Shown piece by piece: positions 45,697 through 53,543 of a stretch of DNA of 53,543 nt (positions are counted from its first letter, which is position 1; each line of letters opens with the position of its first letter). Location of the stretch: contig NZ_AJZD02000085.1 in assembly GCF_000272105.2 (NCBI RefSeq), positions 1-53,543 of the forward strand, given 5' to 3'. The position numbers and the translations under genes were made by a program. The notes beneath the pieces were generated by a model. It worked only from the letters and a program-made list of their open reading frames with translations, had not been told where the DNA came from and ran no database searches. This DNA comes from Vibrio splendidus 12E03 (GTDB lineage: Bacteria; Pseudomonadota; Gammaproteobacteria; Enterobacterales; Vibrionaceae).

Positions 45697-46626
45697 CTAC
45701 TTCGCTTTTTCACGGTTAAGATAAAGTAGAGCACCATTTAACATCATGATGAACACTAGAAGTACAACACCTGTTGCGTACAGTGCGTTAGCGTGAACGC
45801 CACTTGCGTAAGACATTTCAATTGCAATGTTTGCTGTTAGCGTACGTGCAGAGTCCAAAATGCCTTCTGGCATTGCTGGCGCGTTACCCATCACCATGAT
45901 GATAGCCATCGTTTCGCCAAGTGCGCGACCGATACCCAAAATCACACCAGTCATAATGCCTGAACGTGCAGCAGGAACGAGTAGCTTAAAAATCGTGTAG
46001 ATTTTCGAAGCACCCAGTGCAAGTGAACCTTCTTTGTATGTACGAGGTACAGCACGAATCGAAGTTTCAGAAACCGTTATAACGGTAGGAAGAATCATGA
46101 TACCCAGAACAATGATACCCGCCAGGATAGTGTTACCTGCTGGTACTTGGAAAATGTTCTGAATCATTGGAACGATAATTACTAGACCGAAGAAGCCGTA
46201 AACTACCGACGGGATACCCGCTAGAAGCTCAACTGCTGGACGAATAATATCTGCAAGACGCTTGGGAGCAATCTCAGCAATAAAAATAGCGGTTAATACA
46301 CCTACCGGTACACCAACAACTACAGCTCCAAGTGTCGAAACAATCGATGCAACAATCATAGTTGCAACACCGAATAGAGCTGGAGGTAACCAGTCAACAC
46401 CCAGAACGATGCCAGAAACACCGGCCTCTTGGAATGCAGGGATACTCTCTGCAACGATAAAGTAAGCGATAACGGCTAGTGATACGATGCCGATTACAGC
46501 ACTCGATAAGAACAAGCCGTGGAAGATTCTTTCTCTCCAGTCGATGCGCTTCTTAGCACGTAGACTTGGCTTGTTGATTTGAGTCGCTTCAGTATTCATA
46601 AGCTTTTCACTATTTGCGATGGTCAT
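45697..46626 (-). CDS. pstC: phosphate ABC transporter permease PstC
   Basis: This 309-residue permease has an N-terminal cytoplasmic extension (about 30 residues) before the first membrane segment. It carries the EAA-type loop ETSIRAVPRTYKEGSLALGA SKIYTIFKLLVPAARSGI at about residues 200-240 and GIPSVVYGFFGLVIIVPM in the core. The extension is longer than in E. coli; a later Met (MNTEATQ) is a possible start. It lies 111 bp after pstS, separated by a hairpin. Confidence 0.93.
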   Translation of the reverse strand: MTIANSEKLMNTEATQINKPSLRAKKRIDWRERIFHGLFLSSAVIGIVSLAVIAYFIVAESIPAFQEAGVSGIVLGVDWLPPALFGVATMIVASIVSTLGAVVVGVPVGVLTAIFIAEIAPKRLADIIRPAVELLAGIPSVVYGFFGLVIIVPMIQNIFQVPAGNTILAGIIVLGIMILPTVITVSETSIRAVPRTYKEGSLALGASKIYTIFKLLVPAARSGIMTGVILGIGRALGETMAIIMVMGNAPAMPEGILDSARTLTANIAIEMSYASGVHANALYATGVVLLVFIMMLNGALLYLNREKAK

Positions 46627-46688
46627 ATATAAAATCTCAAACTTTGTGGCTCAATAAGAGCTCGAAATAAACAAAGTTGAAAGAAAAG

Positions 46689-46711
46689 GCTCAGCCTAAA
46701 GCAGGCTGAGC
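46689..46711 (-). terminator. pstS-pstC leaky hairpin
   Basis: GCTCAGCCT-AAAGC-AGGCTGAGC is a perfect 9-bp stem with a short TTTTC tail on the minus strand, 27 bp after the pstS stop. It would let pstS mRNA exceed that of the permease genes. Confidence 0.75.
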
Positions 46712-46737
46712 AATAATTAAGATTGAGTCAGTTAAGA

Positions 46738-47562
46738 TTAGTTAACTGTGATGTAGCCTTTCTTACCAGCGATAGCTTGAGCTTCATCTGCAACCATCCA
46801 ATCTAGGAATTGTTGAGTTTCAGCTGTTGGAGCGCCTGCTTTGTAAAGAACTAGGAATGGACGAGCAACTTTGTAAGAACCGTTCTTAACGTTGTCTACA
46901 GTCGCAGCAGCGCCGTCGATAGTTAGAGCTTGAACAGATTCGTCAACTGTACCTAGAGAGATAAAGCCGATAGCGTATGGGTTGCTTGCTACAGAAACTT
47001 TAAGTGCGCCGTTACCGTTTGCAACTTGTGCACGTTGAGAGATAGCCGATACTTTCTTATCGCCAATCTTCTTCTTAAGCTTCATGATGTCTTCGAATGC
47101 GCCACGTGTACCAGATGCAGTATCACGAGTGATTGCTACGATTGGCTTGTCAGCACCGCCAACATCTTTCCAGTTAGTGATGTCGCCTTTGTAGATTGAA
47201 GTGATTTGCTCAGCAGTAAGAGCAGATACTTCGTTGTTCGGGTTAACAACAACTGCGATACCGTCACGAGCGATAACTAGCTCTTTCAGGTCAGCTGTTT
47301 TCTCTTCTTCTTTTAGGTCACGAGAAGAGATACCAAGGTCAGCACTTCCATTTTTTGCTGCTTTGATGCCTGCAGAAGAACCCGGTGCTTGAATTTCGAT
47401 GAACACTGGTTCGCCTTTATTCATGTAGGTTTCTGCAAAAACTTCAACCAGTGGAGAAGCACTGTTAGAGCCAACTACAGAGATAGTTTCTTTAGCTGAA
47501 GCTGTATTCACTGTTAGAGCGCCTAGTAGTGCGATTGCACCGATAACTGTCTTTTTCATCAC
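46738..47562 (-). CDS. pstS: periplasmic phosphate-binding protein PstS
   Basis: This 274-residue protein has a signal peptide (MMKKTVIGAIALLGALTVNT-ASA). Phosphate-contact segments are VVGSNSASPLVEVFAE, IQAPGSSAGIKAAKNGSADL, GISSRDL and ITRDTASGTRGAFEDIM. It is shorter than the E. coli protein (346) and belongs to the compact PstS type of Vibrio and relatives. Two adjacent Met codons make the exact start uncertain. It is the first gene of the operon, with PhoB-like repeats upstream. Confidence 0.94.
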   Translation of the reverse strand: MMKKTVIGAIALLGALTVNTASAKETISVVGSNSASPLVEVFAETYMNKGEPVFIEIQAPGSSAGIKAAKNGSADLGISSRDLKEEEKTADLKELVIARDGIAVVVNPNNEVSALTAEQITSIYKGDITNWKDVGGADKPIVAITRDTASGTRGAFEDIMKLKKKIGDKKVSAISQRAQVANGNGALKVSVASNPYAIGFISLGTVDESVQALTIDGAAATVDNVKNGSYKVARPFLVLYKAGAPTAETQQFLDWMVADEAQAIAGKKGYITVN

Positions 47563-47633
47563 AAATTTCCTTTAGTGGCGTTATTGCCGTAATGTTGTTT
47601 TGCTTGAACGAGGCCTACTTTAGAATCCGAATG

Positions 47634-47672
47634 TGACAGTTGTGTTTCACTTAATTGAAGCCTATATGACAA
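47634..47672 (-). promoter_or_regulatory. PhoB-box-like half-sites upstream of pstS
   Basis: On the minus strand TTGTCATATAGGCTTCAA (ending near 47672) and ACTGTCACATTC (near 47634) resemble the CTGTCAT direct repeats of Pho boxes, about 75-110 bp before pstS. The second repeat of each box is weak. Confidence 0.4.
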
Positions 47673-48024
47673 CTACAATTTATTTTCTTGTTTTCCCCCT
47701 ACCAAATAGTCTTGAAGTAATAAATGAGCCTCACTCATAGGCACTGAATATTCATTCCAACCTATTTAAGCCAAACTGCTCAATATCTCGCCCCCCTGTT
47801 ATTACCTAATACCGCACAATGCTCTGCGTTAAATAACCCTATCTTAAAAATGGCTAAAGCCTTGTTTGTACGATAAATAATCAGAATTTATGAAATACCT
47901 ATCGCATATATAAAAATAGCATCTATTACTGATTGAATTGTCATTCTCAATAGTTAGAATCACTGACTAATAACAATAATAACAATTGCTTCTGCTCATT
48001 TACTTATTCAAAGAAGGACAATAC

Positions 48025-49668
48025 ATGCGACAACTTCTCAGTGGCTTATCTATAAAAATACAAATTCTTATTCCAGTACTCTTTTCCGTAGTACTACTTT
48101 TGACGGGTGTCATTATCGGTGGTGACAAACTGGAAAATGCTTTTAAAGATGTATCAACAGCAACAGATCAACTCATTCTACATAAAGAAGAACTTAGCGA
48201 AATCGTCGACAACAGCTACGGAATGCGCATCAAAGCAATCTATAGCTTATTTAATCCTGACGACGTCAAAACGCTTGTCGAAACGCTAAATCAAAAACGT
48301 GATCAAAATACTCGCCTACTGAGCTCGCTTGATACCGTACCTGGCATGCAAGATGAAGTGGCCGCAATGAGCAAAGCGATGAATCACTACGTCGACTTTT
48401 CTCGCACCACTATGCTTCCTCTATTAAGAGCAAAGCATGGCAGCGCAACGCTACCTTCTGACTTTGATAACCGCTATCAGATCGCAATCGACCAATATCG
48501 TCACGCGGGTAACGAAATGGTGCAGGCTATCAACCTCCTTTCAAAGCAACTGAACCGTATTGCCACTCAAGAAGTGGACATCAACGGCCAGCAACACACC
48601 AGCACACTCAATACCGCAACCATTGCGCTTCTAGTGATCCTATCTGTAGCTCTAATTATCAGTTGGACGCTGGCTGGCGTCATTGTTAAGCCGATCAGCA
48701 ATATTCAAGCAACCATGCGCGAAGTGGCAAAAGGTAACTTGTTAGTTAAAGCAGAAGAGTATGGCGACAACGAAATCTCACGCCTAGCGCAAGACGTAAA
48801 CCAGTCTGTTGAACAGCTGCGTGACACGGTAAGCTCGCTGTCTCGAATCAGTATCGAAGTGGCTTCTGCGTCGACAGAGTTAGCAGCAGTAATGACACAA
48901 TCGAGCGTTAATTCAGACCAAGAGAAGCAAGAAGTAGAACAAGTTGCTTCTGCTGTAAACCAATTAGAAAGCACGGCAGCACACGTTAATGAGAACGCAG
49001 TACAAGCCGACTCAGCGTCTAAGCAAGCTGACGAAATGGCGACACACAGCATGAGCTTGTTTAATGAAAGCAACAAAGCTAACGAACAGATGGCGATTCA
49101 GCTAAGCGAAGCTGCAAATGTTGTGGGCACGCTAAAAGAGCACTCTGAACAGATTGGTAAAGTGATTGAGGTGATTCAAAGTATCTCTGAACAAACTAAC
49201 CTGCTTGCGCTTAACGCAGCAATCGAAGCCGCTCGTGCAGGTGAAAGCGGTCGTGGTTTTGCAGTGGTTGCTGATGAAGTTCGAATGCTAGCGGCACGTA
49301 CACAAGATTCAACCAAAGAGATCCAAGCAATTATCGAAGGCTTGCAAGTTCAATCGGGTAACGCCAATGAGAGCATGAGCAGTTCACTGTCTATGTTAGC
49401 GCACAACCAAACGCTCTCAGGCGAGGTGAGTGCAGCCCTTTCTGGTATTGCTAACTCAGTAACCGACATGACAGAAATTAACACTCAGGTTGCCTCTGCC
49501 GCAGAAGAACAAAGCCAAGTGACTGCAGACATCAACCGTAATATCTCAAACATCTACAGCCTAGTAAGCCAAAACGTAACCGGCATTACCCAAGCTGCAG
49601 CAGCAAGCCACGAGCTATCTAACTTAGCCGAGCAGCAAAAGCAGCAGTTGGATTACTTTAAGGTGTAG
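48025..49668 (+). CDS. methyl-accepting chemotaxis protein (four-helix-bundle-type sensor)
   Basis: This 547-residue chemoreceptor has a first membrane segment at about residues 12-32 and a helical periplasmic domain of about 165 residues. The second membrane segment ([20 protein letters not shown], about 200-220) is followed by HAMP at about 221-275. The signalling hairpin carries the tip [20 protein letters not shown] and [15 protein letters not shown]. The ATG at 48025 follows AAGGACAAT; the upstream in-frame start at 47986 has no ribosome binding site. It ends QQLDYFKV without a CheR pentapeptide. It is divergent from pstS and next to the lipase genes, which gives no clear hint of the attractant. 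Confidence 0.92.
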   Translation: MRQLLSGLSIKIQILIPVLFSVVLLLTGVIIGGDKLENAFKDVSTATDQLILHKEELSEIVDNSYGMRIKAIYSLFNPDDVKTLVETLNQKRDQNTRLLSSLDTVPGMQDEVAAMSKAMNHYVDFSRTTMLPLLRAKHGSATLPSDFDNRYQIAIDQYRHAGNEMVQAINLLSKQLNRIATQEVDINGQQHTSTLNTATIALLVILSVALIISWTLAGVIVKPISNIQATMREVAKGNLLVKAEEYGDNEISRLAQDVNQSVEQLRDTVSSLSRISIEVASASTELAAVMTQSSVNSDQEKQEVEQVASAVNQLESTAAHVNENAVQADSASKQADEMATHSMSLFNESNKANEQMAIQLSEAANVVGTLKEHSEQIGKVIEVIQSISEQTNLLALNAAIEAARAGESGRGFAVVADEVRMLAARTQDSTKEIQAIIEGLQVQSGNANESMSSSLSMLAHNQTLSGEVSAALSGIANSVTDMTEINTQVASAAEEQSQVTADINRNISNIYSLVSQNVTGITQAAAASHELSNLAEQQKQQLDYFKV

Positions 49669-49793
49669 AGCTCAAGGTATAAAAACTTAAGATGTAAGTG
49701 CTTACTTAGCTGTATAAATTGCAGTAACTATCCTAAATGTTATGAAGCCAGCTATTGAGCCATCAGTAGTTGGCCTTTTGTATTCACCAGACT

Positions 49794-50687
49794 CTATTCA
49801 CCGAGCTCAGCAGCTCTGATTCTTTCAATCGCTTCTACCCTTCTCAGCTGTTGTGGCTGAAAATGAGCTTCTCTAAGCTGGGCGATCGTCTCTTTTTGTT
49901 CAATTTCTGATAGGAATGAATCTTTCAAAACATCATTTCGTTCTGCGAAGTAGACCTCTAAAGAGTCTTCAAAGGCCGCTCTTTGTTGATCGAGTGCTTC
50001 GAGCCTCTGTGTCGCTTCTTCGCCAACCAGTTCGTTTCTCTTCAAGTATTTGCCTTGTTCATCTAGGACTTCTGAGCTGGATAGTTGCTGTAATAACACC
50101 TGATTTTGATGACTGGACTGAACATAATCGGGTTGTTCAGATAGATAAGATTCAAGCCTTTGCTGATATTCTTGTTCTTCTAGCCCTTCTTGTTTCAGAA
50201 GTAACTTTTCTAAAGCGATTTCCCTCATTTTATTGTCATGGGTAAACAGAATACTTATCTCGCTCTCACTGAAAAATTGAGTTTGAAGGTCAAGCAGAGC
50301 TTGATTCAGCGCGCGTAAGTCCCCTGCAGATATTGAGGTGGTGTCGAATTGAACATCCAATGCTGTCAGTGCCGACTTGTACTCAAGGTACTTTGCGAAC
50401 AATGCTTCATCGACCACCGCTGCTTGTGATTGCTCGTGGTGTTTTGCCACATTGTCACGAATCTCTTCGAGGGTTAATTCTGTATTGCCTGACACGAAAT
50501 ATTCCATCATGTCTTTGGCTGACGCACTATCGATTTCGGTATCTTGTTGAGAGCTAACCTTCAATGAAGAAGCGCTTTGTGCGTTGTTATTATATGAACT
50601 GGTATCTTCCTTCTTTAGATATAAAAAGACCGCCGCTGTGCTCATCAGGGCTATCGTGGTTATCGACAAAATGGCGGTCTTTTTCAT
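49794..50687 (-). CDS. lipB: lipase-specific steric foldase (lipase chaperone)
   Basis: This 297-residue protein is anchored in the inner membrane by an N-terminal segment (TAILSITTIALMSTAAVFLYL). A variable linker follows, then a helical foldase domain. The LifO/Lif-type motif region is YKSALTALDVQFDT and LRALNQALLDLQTQFFSES, with long Glu/Gln-rich helices that embrace the lipase. The family's catalytic-independent role is to fold the partner lipase in the periplasm before type II secretion. It follows the lipase gene by 38 bp in one operon. The length matches V. cholerae LipB (about 284). Confidence 0.9.
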   Translation of the reverse strand: MKKTAILSITTIALMSTAAVFLYLKKEDTSSYNNNAQSASSLKVSSQQDTEIDSASAKDMMEYFVSGNTELTLEEIRDNVAKHHEQSQAAVVDEALFAKYLEYKSALTALDVQFDTTSISAGDLRALNQALLDLQTQFFSESEISILFTHDNKMREIALEKLLLKQEGLEEQEYQQRLESYLSEQPDYVQSSHQNQVLLQQLSSSEVLDEQGKYLKRNELVGEEATQRLEALDQQRAAFEDSLEVYFAERNDVLKDSFLSEIEQKETIAQLREAHFQPQQLRRVEAIERIRAAELGE

Positions 50688-50725
50688 TACATTTTCCTTA
50701 TGATCTTAACTTATGGCAGCGCGAC

Positions 50726-51667
50726 TTACAGGCCAGCCAACTTCAATCGATTTGCGTGTTGGCGATATAGCGTCACGGGATCGGTCTCAAACAAGTGGTG
50801 AATACCCAACAACCCATTAATCTCGTCTAGGTGGTTCATTTTGTAATCATCACCAATCACTTTGCCCAAATGCGCGCTGCATGCACCCACTAACCCATCA
50901 TTAGGTTCGTTAAAGGCTAAACCAAGGATTGTCATCGCTCCGTCGGTAGGATCAAGAAGGTTGGTAAAAGTGGAAGATCCTGTCCATGAATAATAATAAA
51001 CACCGTTGTTTGCTTGCCATTCACCATCACCACACGCAGACGTCGGAACGCCTTCAGGGTAAAACTGGTTGAATGCAAGCGAACCTTCAGTGGTCAACGC
51101 TTCAAGAGATGCAAGGCCATCTTGGTCAAGATCCGTTCCACCAGATAACAAGTTGATCAGCGTCGTCAACCCACCAGCCAACTTAACCGCAATACCTTCC
51201 GCAGCTGAACCTTCGGATACGGTTCCACGCACGAGGTCGGCTACTTTCGAGCCTTTATGAACACCACCAATGCTTGTCACCGAAGCAACTAAATCAGGAC
51301 GTACTGATGCCACATAACGTGCTGTCGGTCCGCCATGGCTGTGACCAACTAGGTTCACCTTACTAGCCCCTATCGCGGCTAACAGTGTTTCAACTTGAGC
51401 TAGCAATTGCTCGCCACGCACTTCAGAGCTGTTGGTCGCTGATACCTGAGCGACATAGACGCTCGCACCATCTTTGGTTAGGGATTCAGGTACGCCATAG
51501 AAGTAGTCGACACCCGCTAATGTATCGAAACCAAACAAACCATGTACCAACATAATGGGATATTTCGTTTCTGTGTATCCACTGGCTTCTAATGCCGATG
51601 CGCTTGTGCCTGCGTAGGCTCCAAAACTGGATAGACAGGCGATCGTCCAAATTAATATCTTTTTCAA
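50726..51667 (-). CDS. lipA: secreted triacylglycerol lipase (family I.1/I.2)
   Basis: This 313-residue alpha/beta-hydrolase has a signal peptide (KKILIWTIACLSSFGAYA). The oxyanion segment is YPIMLVHGLFGFDT and the nucleophile elbow is VNLVGHSHGGPTARY, with the catalytic Ser. Asp and His candidates lie in EPNDGLVG and KMNHLDEINGLLG. The start is a TTG at 51667 preceded by AAGGA at 7 nt; the longer ATG at 51736 would add 23 unsuitable residues. The length fits V. cholerae LipA (about 312). It hydrolyses triglycerides outside the cell after folding by the chaperone and probable type II export. Confidence 0.92.
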   Translation of the reverse strand: MKKILIWTIACLSSFGAYAGTSASALEASGYTETKYPIMLVHGLFGFDTLAGVDYFYGVPESLTKDGASVYVAQVSATNSSEVRGEQLLAQVETLLAAIGASKVNLVGHSHGGPTARYVASVRPDLVASVTSIGGVHKGSKVADLVRGTVSEGSAAEGIAVKLAGGLTTLINLLSGGTDLDQDGLASLEALTTEGSLAFNQFYPEGVPTSACGDGEWQANNGVYYYSWTGSSTFTNLLDPTDGAMTILGLAFNEPNDGLVGACSAHLGKVIGDDYKMNHLDEINGLLGIHHLFETDPVTLYRQHANRLKLAGL

Positions 51668-52212
51668 TGCTCTTTCCTTAAACAGATTAGACCTCTGATG
51701 AGTAAAAGAACCGTAGTTGATGATTTTATAAAACATAAAATAGCAACTCGATATTTGTGATATTGAACTTGAATTAAACAGTTGTGATGAACATTAGACA
51801 AACAAAATCAGACCAAAAAATCAACAGCATAACCAATTGATTAAATTAACATTTAATCAAAAACCATAAAGCTACGCTTTCAATTATATCGACCAAATTA
51901 TAAATCCCCCCCCACAAAACAATGAATCTCGTTTAAATCTACGACAACGAATTGGCGAGTCATAGTTCATCAAAATTGAATATTAAGTGATAAATCACTC
52001 GCTTCGAATCGATTGTTTCTCAATCAGAAAGCCGTTGGAAATTTGATACTTATGCCAGTTATGAAACGCCAACAACCTGAATGTATTGACGAGAATTATT
52101 GATTTTAGATATAGGTCGTACCAGTTATTTACTTATCCACTTATCAATAGGTAATAGACAACAAGTAACAACGTTTTTGTTTGGCTCATCTAAATTAAAA
52201 GAGAATACAGTG
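51668..52212. other. divergent promoter region between lipase and hemolysin genes
   Basis: This 545-bp AT-rich spacer contains a run of eight C at 51906-51913 and no convincing gene. It must hold the promoters of both secreted-lipolytic-enzyme genes. I see no specific operator. Confidence 0.5.
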
Positions 52213-53460
52213 ATGAAAAATACGGCTTTAATACTCGCGTTAACCATACCGTTTGGGGCTTATGCTGCAGAAGACTCAGTATCGACACCAGAATCGATTA
52301 CATCCGCACAAGTATTCAGCACACAAGGTTCCGAAACCTATTCTTACGTTCGATGTTGGTATCGAACCGATGCGTCACACGACTCTCCAGCCACAGATTG
52401 GAAGTGGGCGAAAAAAGAAAACGGAGACAATTACACGATCAACGGATATTGGTGGTCTTCCATTTCTTTCAAAAACATGTTCTACACTGATGCCCCGCAA
52501 TCTGAAATCAAACAACGTTGTGAACAGACTCTCGGCATCCAACATGATACTGCCGACATCACTTATTTTGCCGCAAATAATCGCTTCTCTTACAATCACT
52601 CCATCTGGACTAACGACAACGCAGTGCAAGCCAATACCATCAATCGCATTGTCACCTTTGGTGATAGCCTCTCTGATACTGGGAACCTATTTAATGGCTC
52701 TCAATGGGTTTTTCCGAACGCTGATTCGTGGTTTTTAGGGCACTTTTCGAATGGTTTAGTTTGGACTGAGTATTTAGCAAAAGCAAAAGACCTCCCTCTT
52801 TATAACTGGGCTGTAGGCGGTGCAGCTGGCACCAATCAGTATGTCGCGCTGACTGGCGTCTATGACCAAGTCACTTCCTACCTCACCTACATGAAAGTCG
52901 CCAAAAATTATCGCCCTGAAAACTCACTATTTACTCTAGAATTTGGCCTCAATGACTTTATGAATTACGACCGAGAAGTCGCCGATGTCAAAGCCGATTT
53001 CAGTAGCGCTCTGATTCGATTAACGGAATCTGGTGCGAATAATATACTGCTGTTCACATTGCCCGATGCGACTAAGGCGCCGCAGTTCAAATACTCCACC
53101 GAACAAGAGATCATTAAAGTTCGCGGAAAGATCTTAGAGTTTAACCAATTCATCAAAGCACAGGCCGAGTATTACCAAGGCTTGGGGAAAAACGTGGTAC
53201 TTTTTGATGCGAGTGCACTGTTTGCTAGCATTACCGAGAATCCAGAGCAACATGGCTTTAGAAACGCGAGTGACGCCTGTCTTGATATCAATAGAAGCTC
53301 AGCTTCAGACTATTTGCGAAGCCACAGCTTGACTAATGATTGCGCGACCTATGGCTCAGACAGTTATGTATTCTGGGGCGTGACGCACCCAACTACAGCT
53401 ACTCATAAATACATTGCCGACCATATCCTAGCTTTTTCATTCTCGACATTTGATTTCTAA
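52213..53460 (+). CDS. tlh: thermolabile hemolysin / SGNH phospholipase (TLH type)
   Basis: This 415-residue secreted lipase/phospholipase has a signal peptide (MKNTALILALTIPFGAYA). The Vibrio TLH-specific N-terminal domain is at about residues 20-135 (YVRCWYRTDASHDSPATDWK) and the SGNH/GDSL hydrolase domain follows. Its block I is TFGDSLSDTGNLFN with the catalytic Ser. The Gly/Asn blocks are in WAVGGAAGTNQY and LEFGLNDFMNYD. The Asp/His pair is WGVTHPTTATH. The length matches V. parahaemolyticus TLH (418). It acts on lecithin and related phospholipids. The ATG at 52213 gives a clean signal peptide; the earlier in-frame start does not. Confidence 0.93.
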   Translation: MKNTALILALTIPFGAYAAEDSVSTPESITSAQVFSTQGSETYSYVRCWYRTDASHDSPATDWKWAKKENGDNYTINGYWWSSISFKNMFYTDAPQSEIKQRCEQTLGIQHDTADITYFAANNRFSYNHSIWTNDNAVQANTINRIVTFGDSLSDTGNLFNGSQWVFPNADSWFLGHFSNGLVWTEYLAKAKDLPLYNWAVGGAAGTNQYVALTGVYDQVTSYLTYMKVAKNYRPENSLFTLEFGLNDFMNYDREVADVKADFSSALIRLTESGANNILLFTLPDATKAPQFKYSTEQEIIKVRGKILEFNQFIKAQAEYYQGLGKNVVLFDASALFASITENPEQHGFRNASDACLDINRSSASDYLRSHSLTNDCATYGSDSYVFWGVTHPTTATHKYIADHILAFSFSTFDF

Positions 53461-53516
53461 AGCCGCCAAGTTGAACTGTAACTTGAGGTAGCACCTCTTA
53501 GGCACAAAAGTCAGAT

Positions 53517-53542
53517 ACAAAAAAACCGCCTTTGATAGGCGG
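53517..53542. terminator. terminator hairpin at the window edge
   Basis: CCGCCT-TTGAT-AGGCGG follows an A-run, 64 bp after the tlh stop. The right-hand tail lies outside the window, so direction is uncertain. Confidence 0.6.
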
Positions 53543-53543
53543 G

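Noticed and set aside
48705..49076. 123-codon Ser/Ala/Cys-rich minus-strand frame
   Set aside because: It is antisense to the conserved HAMP and signalling region of the chemoreceptor and has low-complexity shadow composition.

Overview
The window looks like a stretch of a Vibrio (Vibrionaceae) replicon, and the gene set suggests the second chromosome. The maltose transporter malEFG/malK, a TLH-type thermolabile hemolysin, a lipase with its steric foldase, the pstSCAB phosphate transporter and a batABD locus in Vibrio-like arrangements all point there. The sequence is moderately AT-rich, uses Shine-Dalgarno starts (often AGGA) and has many hairpin terminators. I see no rRNA, tRNA, CRISPR array, integrase or intact insertion sequence. 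Species and replicon assignment are inference.

The left 22 kb is the most unusual part. It carries two paralogous cell-envelope modules. Module A (about 208-8447, minus strand) holds a DUF3302 protein with an HlyD-type membrane fusion protein, a His-rich outer-membrane protein with a GntH-like metallo-beta-lactamase-fold hydrolase, two small two-cysteine exported proteins, a second outer-membrane protein with a glycine-zipper protein, and a LysR regulator. Module B (about 13531-21730, minus strand) has the same architecture: DUF3302 plus HlyD, a formylglycine-type sulfatase, a LysR regulator, the radical-SAM sulfatase maturase and a FadL-type outer-membrane channel. Each module has its own palindromic operator family. 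Family A is a 17-bp CATwAAT-type site with four copies; family B is ACTATAAA-N5-TTTATAGT with three copies. In both modules one copy touches the stop codon of the LysR gene. A decayed third copy (HlyD fragment, maturase fragment and duplicated promoter) lies at 21299-21730. My inference is that these are two diverged, locally duplicated, LysR-controlled systems for taking up and hydrolysing environmental, possibly sulfated, compounds.

Between the modules (9060-13454, plus strand) is an AttEFGH-like ABC system: an ATPase, one long double-FtsX permease and a CrtC/AttH-type lipoprotein. To the right of module B are a divergent AraC regulator and EamA exporter, a 3' remnant of an oppA gene, a hotdog thioesterase and a small hypothetical gene.

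From 25.9 to 31.4 kb lies the maltose/maltodextrin system: malEFG on the minus strand, divergent from malK, with MalT-box-like and CRP-like sites in between and an apparent leader terminator ahead of a separate malK promoter. Then come a small conserved protein, a chemoreceptor, and a compact plus-strand MoxR-DUF58-DUF4381-BatA-BatB/C-BatD operon (34.5-41.4 kb). A GAF-GAF-GGDEF diguanylate cyclase, the pstSCAB operon (minus strand, leaky hairpin after pstS) and a second chemoreceptor follow. The right end is a secreted lipolytic cluster: lipase and foldase on the minus strand and the thermolabile hemolysin/phospholipase on the plus strand.
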